The translations under genes were made by a program, and so were the position numbers. Positions 44,989 through 56,168 of a DNA stretch of 64,000 bases are shown here, one piece after another (position 1 is the first letter of the stretch; each line of letters starts with the position of its first letter). Under the pieces are notes generated by a model. That model was not told where the DNA came from. It did no database searches and saw only the letters and a list, made by a program, of their open reading frames with translations. This DNA comes from Hippopus hippopus (lineage: Eukaryota; Mollusca; Bivalvia; Cardiida; Cardiidae): the NCBI GenBank assembly GCA_946811185.2, contig OX328108.1, positions 34,098,493 through 34,162,492 on the forward strand. The letters run 5' to 3'.

Positions 44989-45686
44989 TCTATCTTCCAC
45001 ATAGCCATGTTGTTGCCTTGGAATAATATATCATTTAGCTCTACAGTTTTTCTTAGCCCTGTATTATGGTTGTTGTGACAAGAGATATAATTTGCAAAGA
45101 CCAAGATAAGCCAGCCAAACCATGCAGACTGATGATAGCCTATCACACACATAATTGACAAATGATAATGAGGAAAAGAAATTCCCACACAGCCATGCTG
45201 TTGCCTCTAAATACTGTATCATTGGTCTGTAAAGTTTGTCTTGGCCTGGCCCTGTATTATGATTGTTGTTGTTGGTGGTGCAACGGGAGATATCATTTGT
45301 AAAGACAAAGATTACCCAGTCAAAATATGCAGATGACCATTTACATAACTGACGAACAAGAAATGAGAAAAAAATCCCCACATAGGCATGCTCTTGTCTC
45401 TATATATTGTTTTATTTAACCTTACAGTTTGTCTTGGTCCTATATTATTGTTGTTTTGAATTGTTGTTTTGACAAAAGATATCATTTGCAAAGTCTGTAG
45501 ATAAAGATTAGACAGCCAATACAGACAGAATGATGATAGCCATCACAGATGATTAACAAATCATGAATGATAAAGGAGGAAATGATACCCCCACATAGCC
45601 ATGTGGTTGCCTCTAAATACTGTATCATTTGTCTGTAGAGTTTGTCTTTACCCTAGGTCCGGGCTCTTAGCATTTTCTCCTTTTTC

Positions 45687-47426
45687 AGCTCAACTGAGCA
45701 TGTCGTACCACTTGCAGTCGTCAACATTTACTTTGTGTGCACTCTAGAGGCCACATTTTCAGTCAGATACCCATGAAACTTGGTCAGAATGTTTTTCTTG
45801 ATAATATCTCGGACATGTTCGAAATTGGGTCATGTCTGGTCATAAAGTAGTTCACTGGGCCAAATGTAAGAAAAACCATGTGTGCACTCTAGAGGCCACA
45901 TTTTCAAACTGATATACTCTTGAAACATAGCTAGGATGTTTGTCTTCTTGATACATCAGACAAGTTCGAAATTGGGTCATGTCAGATCCAAAAGTAGGTC
46001 ACTGAGCCAAATCTTAAAAAATCCTTGTGTGCACTTTAGAGGCCATATTTTTAGCTTGATACTCTTGAAACTTGGCGAGGATATTTGTCTTGATGATGCC
46101 TCCGACAAGTTTGAAATTGGGTCATGTCAGGTCAAAAAGTAGGTCACTTGGCCAAATCTTAGAAAAACTTTGTTTGCACCATAAAGGCCACATTTCAGCC
46201 TGATACTCATGAAACTTTGTCAGAATGTTTATCTTGATAATATCTTTTGTAACTTCAAAATTGGGTTATATCTGGTCAAAAAGTAGGTCACTGGGCCAAA
46301 TATTAGGAAAACTTTGTGGGCACTCTAGAGGCAACATTTTCAGCCTGATACTTATGAAACTAGGTCAGAGTGTTTGTCATGATAATATCTCATACACGTA
46401 TAAAGATTGGCCATGCCTTGTAAAAAAGTGGGTCACTGGGCCAAATCAGAAGAAAACAGTGTGTACCCTGTAGAGGCCTCATTTTCACCCTGATACTCCT
46501 AAAACTTGGTCAGATAATTGTCTTGATCATATCTTTGACAAGCTTGAAATTGGGTCTTGTCAGGTCAAAACGTAGGTCACTGAGCTAAATCTTAGAAAAA
46601 CGTTGTATGCACTCAAGTCGCCACATTTTCAGCCTGATACTCATGAAACTAGGTCAGAATGTTTGTCATGATGGTATCTTGGACAAGTTTGAAATTGGAT
46701 CAAAAAGTAGGTCACTGGGCCAAATCTGAGAAAAAACATTATCTTGATGATATCTCGGACAACTTTGAATTTTGGGCATGTCAGGTCAAAAAGGTCGAAA
46801 AAAATCATAGGAAAAATTTGTGTGCACTATAGAAGCAACATTTTCAGCCTGATACTCCTGAAACTTGCTCAAATGTTTGTCTTTAAGATATCTTAAACAA
46901 GTTTGAAATTATGTCATGTCAGGTGAAAAGGTAGGTCACTGGGCTAAATCTTAGAAAAACATTGTATGCACTGTGGAGGCAACATTTTTAGCCTCATACT
47001 CGTGAAACTCTGTCCAAATATTTGTGTTGATGATATCTTTAACAAATTGGAATTTTGGTTATGTAGGGTTAAAAAGTAGGTCATGTGGACAAATCTGAGA
47101 TATACCTGGTCAGAAAGGTTGCCTTGATGATATCTCGGACAAGTTTGAAGTCGGTCACAATAGATCAAAAATAGGTCACTAGGCCAAATCTCAGAAAAAC
47201 CTTGCATGTAGTCTACATGCCACATTTTCAGTACGATAATTGCGAAAGGTCATCAGAATGTTTGTCTTGAGGGTATCTCTGACAAGTTCAAAAATAGATC
47301 AAGTCGGTCTGAAAGTAGGTTTCATACACTCAAGTGTTTTATATCAGTAAAGCCAGGATTTCTTCAGCTTCATCAACCGTAGATAATTTTACTCAGGTGA
47401 GTGCTTTAGGGTCAATGTCCCTCTTC
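45687..47426 (+). mobile_element. A8: family A element, first of a tandem dimer
   Basis: 5' AGCTCAACTGAGCATGTCG, about eleven core units, 3' ACTCAGGTGAGTGCTTTAGG and CCCTCTTC. The next element starts after two bases (TG). The MITE arm TAGCATTTTCTCCTTTTT precedes it. Confidence 0.75.
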
Positions 47427-47428
47427 TG

Positions 47429-48625
47429 AGCTCACCAGAGCAGGAAGTGCTCAAGGTGAGTTTTTTTTTTTTATGGCGCTGTGTCGGGTGTCTTGCGTCT
47501 GTCATCTGTCATGCATCATCCAGGCATCAACATTTAACTTGTGTGCACTCTAGAGGCCACATTTTCAGTTGGTTACTCATGAAAATTGGTCAGAATGTTT
47601 GTCTTAATAATATCTCGGATATGTTTGAAATTGGGTCATGTTGGTTCAAAAAGTAGGTCACAGAGCTAAATCGTAGAAAAAGCTTGTGTGTTTTCTAGAG
47701 GCCACATTTTCAGCCTGACATTCTTGGAACTTTGTGAGAATATTTTTCTTGATAATAATAAGTTCAGAATTGGGTTAGAATGGGTCAAAAAGTTGGTCAC
47801 AGGGTCAAATCTTAGAAAAACCTTGCGTGTACTCTAGAGGCCACATTTTTAATCTGATATTCTTTAAACTTAGAATGTTTCTCTTGATGATATGTGAGGC
47901 AAGTTTGAAATTGGATGTTATCAGGTCAGAAAGTAGGTCACTTGGCTAAATTTTAGAAAATCCTTGTGTGCAGTTGAGAGGCCACATTTTCAGTGTGATA
48001 CTCATCAAACTTGGTCAGATTATTTGTCTTGATGATGTCCTGGACAGGTTTGAAATTGGGTCATGTGCAGGTAAAAAGGTAGATCACTGAGCCAAATCTG
48101 AGAAAAACTTTGTTTGCACTCTAGAGGCCACCTGTTTAGCCTGATACTCTAGGAACATGGTCAGAATGTTTGTCATGATGATATCTTGGACAAGTTCGAA
48201 ATTGAGTCAAAAAGTAGGTCACTGGGCCAAATCTAAGAAAAAACGTTGTGTACAGTCTAGAATCTGAAAAAAAAAATTGTGTACAATCTATAGGCCAAAT
48301 GAAACTAGGTCAGAAAGGTTGTATTTTTGAAATCCCAGACAAGTTTGAAATTGGGTCGCAACAGATCTTTAAGTGGGTCACTGGGCCAAATCTTCGAAAA
48401 CATTTTTGGTCAGTCTAGAGACCAAATTTTCAGTCTGATACTCTTGAAACACCAGAATGATTGTCTTGATGATATATCTGACAAGTTCAAAAGTCGGTCA
48501 AGTTGGTAAAAAAGTAGGTCACATACGTGCATACATTTAACATCATTAAAACCAGGATCACTACAGCTTTATGAAACATAGATGACTTTACTAAGGTGAG
48601 CATTTTAGGGCTAATGGCCCTCATG
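47429..48625 (+). mobile_element. A9: family A element, second of a tandem dimer
   Basis: 5' AGCTCACCAGAGCAGGAAGT with partner GTGCTCAAGGTGAG, T-run, about seven core units, 3' ACTAAGGTGAGCATTTTAGG, GGGCTAATGGCCC, TCATG. The distal half of the interrupted MITE follows (48630-48692). Confidence 0.75.
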
Positions 48626-48773
48626 TCCCCAAGTGTTCTTGAAAACCTTCTCAAAGGTTCTTTTTAAAACATTAGGATTGTGTGGTAAAGGGATAAAGAT
48701 TTAAGCTAGATGCACCAAAAGGCTTGTTAGCAAATCATTAATTATCAATGGAAAGACTGCACTATAATCAGTT

Positions 48774-48985
48774 AACCCCATACTAAAAAGTCCTGAGTTT
48801 TAATGACCCCGAAGTAAAAGGCTTTTGAAAATATTGTGGGAAAAGGGAAAAAATGCTGGTAATCAGCATTTTTGCCTTTACCCGCTTTTGCGTACATCCT
48901 TTCAAAAACAAATCCAATTATTGTCATGAAATTTGAATTGTCATCGGGAAATGCTATTAATTCCAAAACTTTGTGGCATGGTTAT
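48774..48985 (+). mobile_element. piggyBac-like MITE
   Basis: TTAACCCCATACTAAAAAGT, hairpin AAAATGCTGGTAATCAGCAT, right end TGTGGCATGGTTATG. Confidence 0.6.
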
Positions 48986-49267
48986 GAAGATACTTCATCT
49001 CCTTTTACAAACAACTTTTTCATTACATAGCAGACTTGTAGATCATAGATCAGACTGCAGTCTGATCCTGATCTGCAGTGGCCTTAAACACAACTTTGCC
49101 AATGAAAGAGGCTTTAAAGGTTAATGTACCTAGAATTATCCCTTTTTCACAAAGATGCTTTGTATCGTCTGTTGCAATGATTTATGAGCAAATGGGTGTA
49201 CAGGTTAGTGGGTACAGGAAATGACAGAAATGTTGCACCAACTGACATGTTTGATGTTTGTTAATCC

Positions 49268-49496
49268 TTAACCCTTTACCAAACAATCCCTGGTTTTTAC
49301 GACCCTGAGATAGAGGCCTTTTGAAAACATTGTGGGAAAAGGAGAAAATGCTGTTAACCAGCATTTTCTCCTTTTCCCACAATGTTTTCTACCTTGCTGG
49401 AAACAAATATCAATTTTTGAGTTACGTTTATTTCGTCGTCTGCAAGTGCTTTCAATTTGGACCAGTCTAAAATTTTGTTGTTTGGTAAAGGGTTAA
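49268..49496 (+). mobile_element. piggyBac-like MITE, best complete copy
   Basis: TTAATCCTTAACCCTTTACC at the left (the family terminus TTAACCCTTTACC is inside it) and GTTTGGTAAAGGGTTAA at the right. The centre is a long hairpin: AACATTGTGGGAAAAGGAGA paired with CTCCTTTTCCCACAATGTT, the inner stem running through ATGCTGTTAACCAGCAT. TTAA targets and CCC-starting ends are the hallmark of piggyBac. No coding capacity. Confidence 0.8.
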
Positions 49497-49754
49497 CCTG
49501 CTGATTAAGTCAAAATGAAACTTTCAAGCTGATAGTAAAAACTCAAATGTTGCTATTTCAAACTTATTTTAAGAAAAATATCTCTTGACCAGAAAGTGTA
49601 GATCCAAGATCAGACTGCATGTTCTGTGCAGTCTGATCTTGATCTAGTTTGTCCGCAAAAGGTCTTTGAGTCGTACTTAGCAATGCGCATAAGCCTTAGC
49701 TTCTTTACTTCTTTACCAGACAACAAAATTTTAGACTTGTTCAAATGACTTTGA

Positions 49755-49970
49755 CTAGTGCACCTATCCTTGCTTTCCTGGAGTTTCTCATACCAATACT
49801 TTGCACAACGAACTTCCAAAGCCACTCAGGCTGCTTATCTACGTCAAAAAAATGATCAGGTGTGATAGGGGAATGAATCCTGTTGCAACGACTATCATCA
49901 ATCCTCAAAAACAACAACACTGTGGTTTCAAGCCCTGTAGGTTACCAATTGAGCTGCCAGGCTTGTCGAG
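49755..49970 (-). mobile_element. tRNA-derived SINE (inverted)
   Basis: TGCACCTATCCTTGCTTTCC, GGGGAATGAATCCTGTTGCA, CGACTATCATCAATCCTC and CTGTGGTTTCAAGCCCTGTA match 15745-15995. The region before the tRNA boxes is partly deleted. Confidence 0.55.
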
Positions 49971-49974
49971 AAAC

Positions 49975-50112
49975 CTTTGAAAAGGTAGGAAGCATTGTAA
50001 GAATAGGAGAAAATGCTGGTTACAAGCAATTGCTCTTTTTTCTCACAATGTTTTCAGGAGCGTTTTACATCAGGGTCATTGAAAGCAAGGATTGCTTACT
50101 AGAGGATTAACT
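49975..50112 (-). mobile_element. piggyBac-like MITE fragment
   Basis: AAAGGTAGGAAGCATTGTAA, AAAATGCTGGTTAC, TTTCTCACAATGTTTTCAGG and GGATTGCTTACTAGAGGATT. The distal end is present; the other end merges with a SINE. Confidence 0.55.
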
Positions 50113-50157
50113 AGCTTCCTCTTGAAGCAAATAATTTATTATGTGCAGCAGAGATTG

Positions 50158-50385
50158 TTTCACTCTACCTGACAACAAAGTTTTAGTCTTGTTCAAATTG
50201 AAAGCATTTGCAGACGACAAAATAAATGTGACTCAAAAATTGAAACTTGACTTTAGGAGAGTAGAAAACATTGTGGCAAAAGGAGAAATGCTGGTTACCA
50301 GCATTTTCTCCTTTTCCCACAATGTTTTCAGAAGGCTTCTTCCTCTGGGTCGTAAAAACCAGGGATTGTTTGGTAAAGAGTTAAC
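50158..50385 (-). mobile_element. piggyBac-like MITE (inverted)
   Basis: CTACCTGACAACAAAGTTTT, GAAAACATTGTGGCAAAAGG, ATGCTGGTTACCAGCATTTT and GTTTGGTAAAGAGTTAA. The next copy starts at the same TTAA. Confidence 0.7.
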
Positions 50386-50626
50386 TCCACTTGACAACAA
50401 AGATTTAGTCTTGTCCAAATTGAAAGCATTTGCAGAGGACAAAATAAATCTGATTCAAAAATTGATAGATATATTTGTTTTGGGACAAATAGGGTAGAAA
50501 GGTGTGAACGAAAGGGTAGAGAACATGGTGCTGGTTACTAGCATTTTCTCGCTTTCCTGCAATGTTTTCAAAAGCTCTCTTTCTCAGGGTTGTTAAAAGT
50601 CAGGCTTGTGTGATAAAGGGTTGAGA
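50382..50626 (-). mobile_element. piggyBac-like MITE (inverted), joined to the previous one
   Basis: TTAACTCCACTTGACAACAA, TTGTCCAAATTGAAAGCATT, GGTTACTAGCATTTTCTC and GTGATAAAGGGTTGAG. Part of the first hairpin arm is missing. Confidence 0.6.
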
Positions 50627-50800
50627 ATATTAATGCTATAGTGAACAGAATAAAGGTTAAATGCATGTGAAAACATCTTGGCAAAAGACAAAAATGCTAG
50701 GTTAGTGGGTTAGTTTGTACAGGAAGTGAAAGGTGAGATGCTGCACATGAGTCACCAGTTCGTTTGTGATGTTTGTTGGTGTTCATGGCCTTGGGCTTTA

Positions 50801-52388
50801 ATCCTTTACCAAACAACAAACAACAAACTTTGGACTTTCCAAAGTGAAAGCATTTCCAGGTGAGAAATCAATGTGGCACATATGAAATTTGTTATTTGTT
50901 TTTAGCTCACCTGAGCATGAAGTGCTCATGGTGAGCTATTGTGATCGTGCTGTGTCCGGCGTCCGTTGTCTGTCGTCCGTCGTCAACTTTTTACCTTGTG
51001 TACGCTCTAGAGGCCACATTTTCAGTCCGATACTCATGAAACTTGGTCAGAGTGTTTGCCTTGATATCTCGGACGAGTTCGAAAATGGGTCATGTCGGGT
51101 CAAAAACTAGGTCACTAGGTCAAATCTTAGAAAAACCTTGTGTATGCTCTAGAGGCCACATTTTCAGTCTGATACTCATGAAACTTGGTCAGAATGTTTG
51201 CCTTGATGATATCTCGAACCACTATGAAAATGGGTAATGTCGGGTCAGAAACTAGGTCACTAGGTCAAATCTTAGAAAAACATTGTGTACGCTCTAGAGG
51301 CCACATTTTTTGTCCAATACTCCTGAAAGTTGGTCAGAATGTTTGTCTTAATGATATCTCGGACGAGTTCCAAAATGTGCCATGTCGGGTCAAAAACTAG
51401 GTCACCAGGTCATATCTTAGAAAAACCTTGTGTACGCTCTATTTTCAGTCCGATACTCTTGAAAGTTGGTCAGAATGTTTGTCTTGATGATATCTCAGAC
51501 GAGTTTGAAAATGGGCCATGTTGGGTCAAAAACAAGGTCACCAGGTCAAAGCTTAGAAAAACCTTGTGTACGCTCTGGAGGCCACATTTTCAGTCCAATA
51601 ATCTTGAAATTCGGTCAGAATGTTTGTCTTGATAATATCTTAGACTAGTATGAAAATGGGTCATGTTGGATAAAAAACTAGGTCACAAGGTCAAATCTCG
51701 GAAAAACCTTTTGTACTATAATTACAGTCCAATATTCTTTAAACTTTTGTTAGAATGTTTGTCTTGATGATATCTTGCATGAGTTTGACAATGGGTCACG
51801 TGGAATAAAAACTAGGTCACCAAGTTTCATCCTTGAAAAACTGTGTGTATGCTATAGAGGCCACATTTTCAGTCCAATAATCTTGAAATTTGCTTTGAAT
51901 GTTTGTCTTGATAATATCTTAGACTAGTATGAATATGGGTCATGTTGGATGAAAAACTAGGTCACTAGGTCAAATCTCGGAAAAAACTTTTGTACACCCT
52001 ACAGGCCACATTTTCTCTCAAATACTCATTAAAGTTTGTCAGAATGTATGTCTTGATAATTTCTACATGTCAAGTAGGCCGCTGAGACAAATTCTAGAAA
52101 AAGCTTGTGTGCACTCTAGAGGCCATATTTGTAAGCCCAATACTATTGAGTGTTTGTCAGAGTGTTCGTCTTAATATCTCTGAAGAGATTGGAAATGGGT
52201 CATGTTTGATCAAAAGACTCAGGTGAGTGACTTCAGGGCCATCATGGCCTTCTTGTTTGCATGTTTAGAAAGCATTGTCAGAAAAGGAGAAAATACTGGT
52301 TGCCAGCATTTGCTCCTTTTCCATCATTGTTTTCAGAAGCCTTCCTCAAGGTCATTCAAAAATGGGATTGTATGGTAAAGGGTTCACT
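50801..52388 (-). mobile_element. piggyBac-like MITE split by A10
   Basis: TTTACCAAACAACAAACAAC ... ATGAAATTTGTTATTTG (to 50903), then GAAAGCATTGTCAGAAAAGG ... TGTATGGTAAAGGGTTCA (52268-52388). Removal of A10 restores the usual order. Confidence 0.65.
50904..52255 (+). mobile_element. A10: family A element inside a MITE
   Basis: 5' AGCTCACCTGAGCATGAAGT, partner GTGCTCATGGTGAGC, GTCCG tract, about eight core units, 3' GACTCAGGTGAGTGACTTCA, hairpin, CTTCTTG. MITE sequence lies on both sides (50801-50903, 52256-52388). Confidence 0.8.
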
Positions 52389-52482
52389 CTATCAAGTGAT
52401 GTGCATTTTTATGGTCCTGAGAAGGAGGGCTTTAAAAAATTAAAGGAAAGGGAGAAAATGCATGTAGTATTTTCTCCTTTTT

Positions 52483-54917
52483 ATATGCCCGTCGAAGACG
52501 GGACGTATTATGGGATCACCCATGGCCTACGGGCGGGCGGGCGGCGTCCAGTTCTTTGTCTGGAGCATAACTATGTCATCTCCAGTCTGATTGGCTTGAA
52601 ACTTGGCATTTGTGTTTGTTGCAGTAATACAGAGTGCAGTGCGAAAGAACCATAACTCTACCTCATGCTGTCTTTGAGTCATTTCCCTTTGATTGTCATT
52701 TTTACAGCATTTTCTGCTTGTCCGGAGCATAACTTTGTCATCTCCAGTCCAATTGACTTGAAACTTGGCATTTGTGTTTGTTGCAATAATATGGAGTGCA
52801 GTGCGAAAGAACCATAACTCTACCTCGTGCTGTCTTTGAGTTATTTCCCTTTGATCCTCATTTTTACAGCATTTTCTACTTGTCCGGAATATAACTTTGT
52901 CATTTTTAGTCTGAACATCTTCAAATTTGGAATGCATGATTGATGAAAAATTATGGAGTGCAGTGCACAAGAACCATAACTCTTCCTAGCACAATTTTTG
53001 AGTTATCCCCCCTTTGATCTTCATTTTTATAGCATTTCTTACTTGTCCAGAGCATAACTTTGTCATCTTAAGTAGGAATGACTTGAAATATGGTATGCTT
53101 ATTTGTTGCAATATTTGGAAGTGCAGTGCGCAAGAATTTAACTCTACCTCATGCTGTCTTTGAATTATTTCCCTTTGATTGTCATTTTTATAGTATTTAG
53201 TGCTTGTCCGGAATATAACTTTGTTATCTCAAGTCAGAATGACTTCAAACTTGGTGTGCATGTTTGTTGCAATATTATGGAGTACAGTGCACAAGAACAA
53301 TAACTCTACCTAGCGCGGATTTTGAGTAATTCCACTTTGATCTTCATTTTTAGCTCACCTGAACACAACATGCTCAAGGGGAGCTTTTAGGATCACCCGG
53401 TGTCCGTCGTGCGTCAGTGCGTCGTGCGTCGTCAACAATTCTTTAAACATCAACTCCTAAACCGCTGGGCCAATTTGAACCAAACTTGGCTGGAATGTTC
53501 CTTGCGAGGTCCTCTTTAAAAAATGTTCACAGAATTTGTTTCCATCAAAAACTCTGGTTGCCATGGCAACCAAATGGAATTTTTTATGAAATTCTTTAAA
53601 AATTTTCTCCTCTGAAACTGCTGGTCAGATTTTAAAATAATTTCACAGAGATGTTCCTTGGGTGACCCTTTTCAAAAATTGTTCGCAAAATTTTGATCCG
53701 TCGAGAAACATGGCTCTGGTGAATGGGGGCTACTTGCACTATACAGAAATGAAGAAATTCTTAAAAATTATTCTTCTCTGAAACCGTTGGTCAGATTTTG
53801 AAATAATTTCACAGAGATGTTCCTTGGGTGACCCTTTTCAAAAATTGTTCGCGAAATTTTGATCCGTCAAGAAACATGGCTCTGGTGACTGGGGGCTACT
53901 TGCACTATATGGCCATGAAGAAATTCTAAAAAATTCTTAAAAATTCTTCTTTCCTGAAACCGCTGGTCAGATTTTGAAATAATTTCGCAGCAATGTTCCT
54001 TGGGTGACTCTTCTCAAAAGTTGTTCACAAAATTGTGATCTGTCAAGAAACATAGCTCTGATGGTAGGGGCTATTTGCACTACAGGGGCATGAAGAGGGA
54101 TTTCTTAATTCTTCTTCTCTGGAACGGCTGGTCAGATTTGAAAAAATTTAACAAATGTTCCTAGGGTGACCCTTTTAAAAAATTGTTATGGAAATTTTTA
54201 TCCATCGAAAATATCACCCAATTGTTGGCAGCTGCATGTGGTGCTCTTGTTCGACTTATGTTTTTAGCCACTATCGAGCATGTGCTCTTCTTCAAGAAAT
54301 TGTCCTTGGGTGATCTATCCAAAAATTTATTTGCAGAATTCTGATTCATCAAAATCATTGCTGTGGTGATGATTATAGGGGTGGTGACAGATTTTGAAAT
54401 GACTTTTACAGGTGACCTTTTCAAAATTGCTTGGCAAAATAATGATTTTGTTTCCAAAGTTTCAATACCTCAAAAAAAAAAATTGGCTATGGTCCTCTCA
54501 AAAATTCAGGTGAGCGATCCAGGGCCATCTTGGCCCTCTTGTTACAGTATTTCTTGCTTGTCCGGAACGGAACTTTGTCACCTCAAGTCAAATTGACTTG
54601 AGACTTTGTAAACATGTTTGTTGCAGTTACGAAAAGTGCAATGCACTGGAGCCATAACCTTACCTATGCCCTTTTGGAATTATTCCCTATTCATTATTTT
54701 TTTTTCCAGCTTTTCATGCTTCTCTACAATATAACTTTGTCTTTTCATGTTTATATGCATGTTTCCTTAACATTAGAGGAGACATTCATGCCTATTTCGA
54801 TCACTTACATGATTTCTGCTGCACTACTATTTTCCTCTACCTGCCCTTTACGATTATTATCCCCCCTCGACAACTGGCGGTGGGACGGGCGTATCTTGCG
54901 ACAATTTGCCGCTCTTG
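52483..54917 (+). mobile_element. C3: Helentron-like family C element carrying nested A11
   Basis: 5' ATATGCCCGTCGAAGACGGG, core units to 53350, A element 53352-54541, remaining core, then 3' GACGGGCGTAT, hairpin and CTCTTG. It is inserted in the T-run of a piggyBac-like MITE hairpin: TTTTCTCCTTTTT lies before it and CAACAATGTTTTCTGTCC after it. Confidence 0.75.
53352..54541 (+). mobile_element. A11: family A subtype nested in C3
   Basis: 5' AGCTCACCTGAACACAACAT, core related to A6 (CTGGTCAGATTTTGAAATAA), 3' TTCAGGTGAGCGATCCAGGG, hairpin GGGCCATCTTGGCCC, TCTTG. The T-run of the C core (CATTTTT) is the insertion point. Confidence 0.78.
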
Positions 54918-55078
54918 TTCAACAATGTTTTCTGTCCTTTCAAATGCAAATTCCATCTTTTCAGCCACATTCAACCCTTTACCACACAAACCAAACTTTT
55001 AACAACACTGAGAAATAAAAACAAATTTTATTTTTTGAGTGACATTAAACTTTATTTTGTTATTCTGTACTTAGAGAG

Positions 55079-55304
55079 TTAACTCTTTACCAAACAACAA
55101 AATGTTAGACTGGTCCAAATTAGAAGTATTTGCAGACGAAAATAAAGTGTGGCACAAATTATGAAATTTGTGTCTGAAAGGGTAGAAAACATAGTGGGGA
55201 AAGGAAAAAATGTTGTTCACCAGCATTTTGTCCTTTTCCCACATTTTTTTCATAAGGCTTCTTCATCAGGCTTGTCAAAACTCGGGTTTGTATGGTAAAC
55301 AGTT
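55079..55304 (-). mobile_element. piggyBac-like MITE (inverted)
   Basis: TTAACTCTTTACCAAACAAC, TAGAAAACATAGTGGGGAAA, CAGCATTTTGTCCTTTTCCC and TTTGTATGGTAAACAGTTTA. Confidence 0.65.
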
Positions 55305-55438
55305 TATATGATATTTCACTGAATGGAAGTAAAGGAAACAGACATTGAAGTCACAGAGGATTGGTCAACAACCTCCATGAGGTTATTTGGTTTTGTACAT
55401 TAACATGTACATTTTTTGCCTCCCAAACAACAAGCAAA

Positions 55439-55664
55439 CTTAACACTGCATACCAAACAATCCTGTGTTTTAACAACCCTAAGATAGAAGACTATTAAAA
55501 ACATACAGGGCAAAGGAGAAAATGCTGGATGCCAGCTCCTGTTCACACAGTGTTTTCCATCTTTTCAATGACAAATCCAATTATTTCAATCTTGATCTGT
55601 CATCTTGCTTTGCCTGCTATTATATAGACAAGTCCAAAATCTTGTCAACTGCTGATAAGTTAAC
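55439..55664 (+). mobile_element. piggyBac-like MITE
   Basis: CTTAACACTGCATACCAAAC, GGGCAAAGGAGAAAATGCTG, TCTTTTCAATGACAAATCC and GCTGATAAGTTAA; the second hairpin arm is shortened. Confidence 0.6.
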
Positions 55665-55882
55665 CATTTACCACACAGTCCCACCTTTTAACAACCCTGA
55701 GGAAGATATCTTTTGAAAACATTGTGGGAAAAGGAGAAACTGCTGATAACCAGCATTTTCACCTTTTCCCACAGTGTTTCTTACATTTGATAGACATTTT
55801 TCCTGTTTTAGTAACATTTAATATGTCATCTGCAAATGCTTTGAATTTGAACCAGTCTAAATTTTTGTTGTCAGGTAAAAAG
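55661..55882 (+). mobile_element. piggyBac-like MITE
   Basis: TTAACCATTTACCACACAGT, hairpin TGTGGGAAAAGGAGAAACTG / CAGCATTTTCACCTTTTCCC, and TTTTTGTTGTCAGGTAAAAA. It begins at the TTAA ending the previous copy. Confidence 0.68.
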
Positions 55883-56168
55883 TATCTATCTAATATTGGA
55901 ATGATTAATGAAGAAGGAGGTTGGTGTATTAAAATCTTGTATATTGGTGAATGGAGTTGGTGCTCATTGAAGGTAATTTCTCCTTTTGCCAAAATTGTTT
56001 CAAAAGTTATCAGTTTCAAGGGGCAAAAAAGTTGTCTTCAGAAGGTATGGATTTATCAAAGGTCAAAACCACCTGTGGGGTTTAATTGGGAATTTTTCAA
56101 ACTAATTGACATTTTACTTTGACATAAGTCTCTGGTATGTCTGAGAGGACAGAGAAAAGAAATCTTAA

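Larger units (their letters stand above)
42707..45660. repeat. Family E tandem array, split by C2 and a palindrome
   Basis: Units of about 185-205 bp carry ACAAATGATAAATGAGGAAA, CACACAGCCATGCTGTTG and TAAATACTGTATCATT. Copies start near 42707, 42890 and 43082, and after the C2 element near 45149, 45342 and 45548, with a partial one at 44989. Confidence 0.65.
45664..48692 (+). mobile_element. piggyBac-like MITE split by the A8-A9 dimer
   Basis: TTAGCATTTTCTCCTTTTT (45667-45685) lies before A8; GTGTTCTTGAAAACCTTCTC ... ATTGTGTGGTAAAGGG (48635-48690) lies after A9. Together they restore the family sequence across the hairpin T-run. Confidence 0.6.
52388..54980 (+). mobile_element. piggyBac-like MITE split by C3
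   Basis: TATGGTCCTGAGAAGGAGGG ... GTATTTTCTCCTTTT (to 52482), then CAACAATGTTTTCTGTCC ... CAGCCACATTCAACCCTTT (54920-54975). The split lies in the T-run of the hairpin arm. Confidence 0.65.

Noticed and set aside
54161..54457. 98-codon minus-strand ORF
   Set aside because: Antisense frame through the A11 core repeats.
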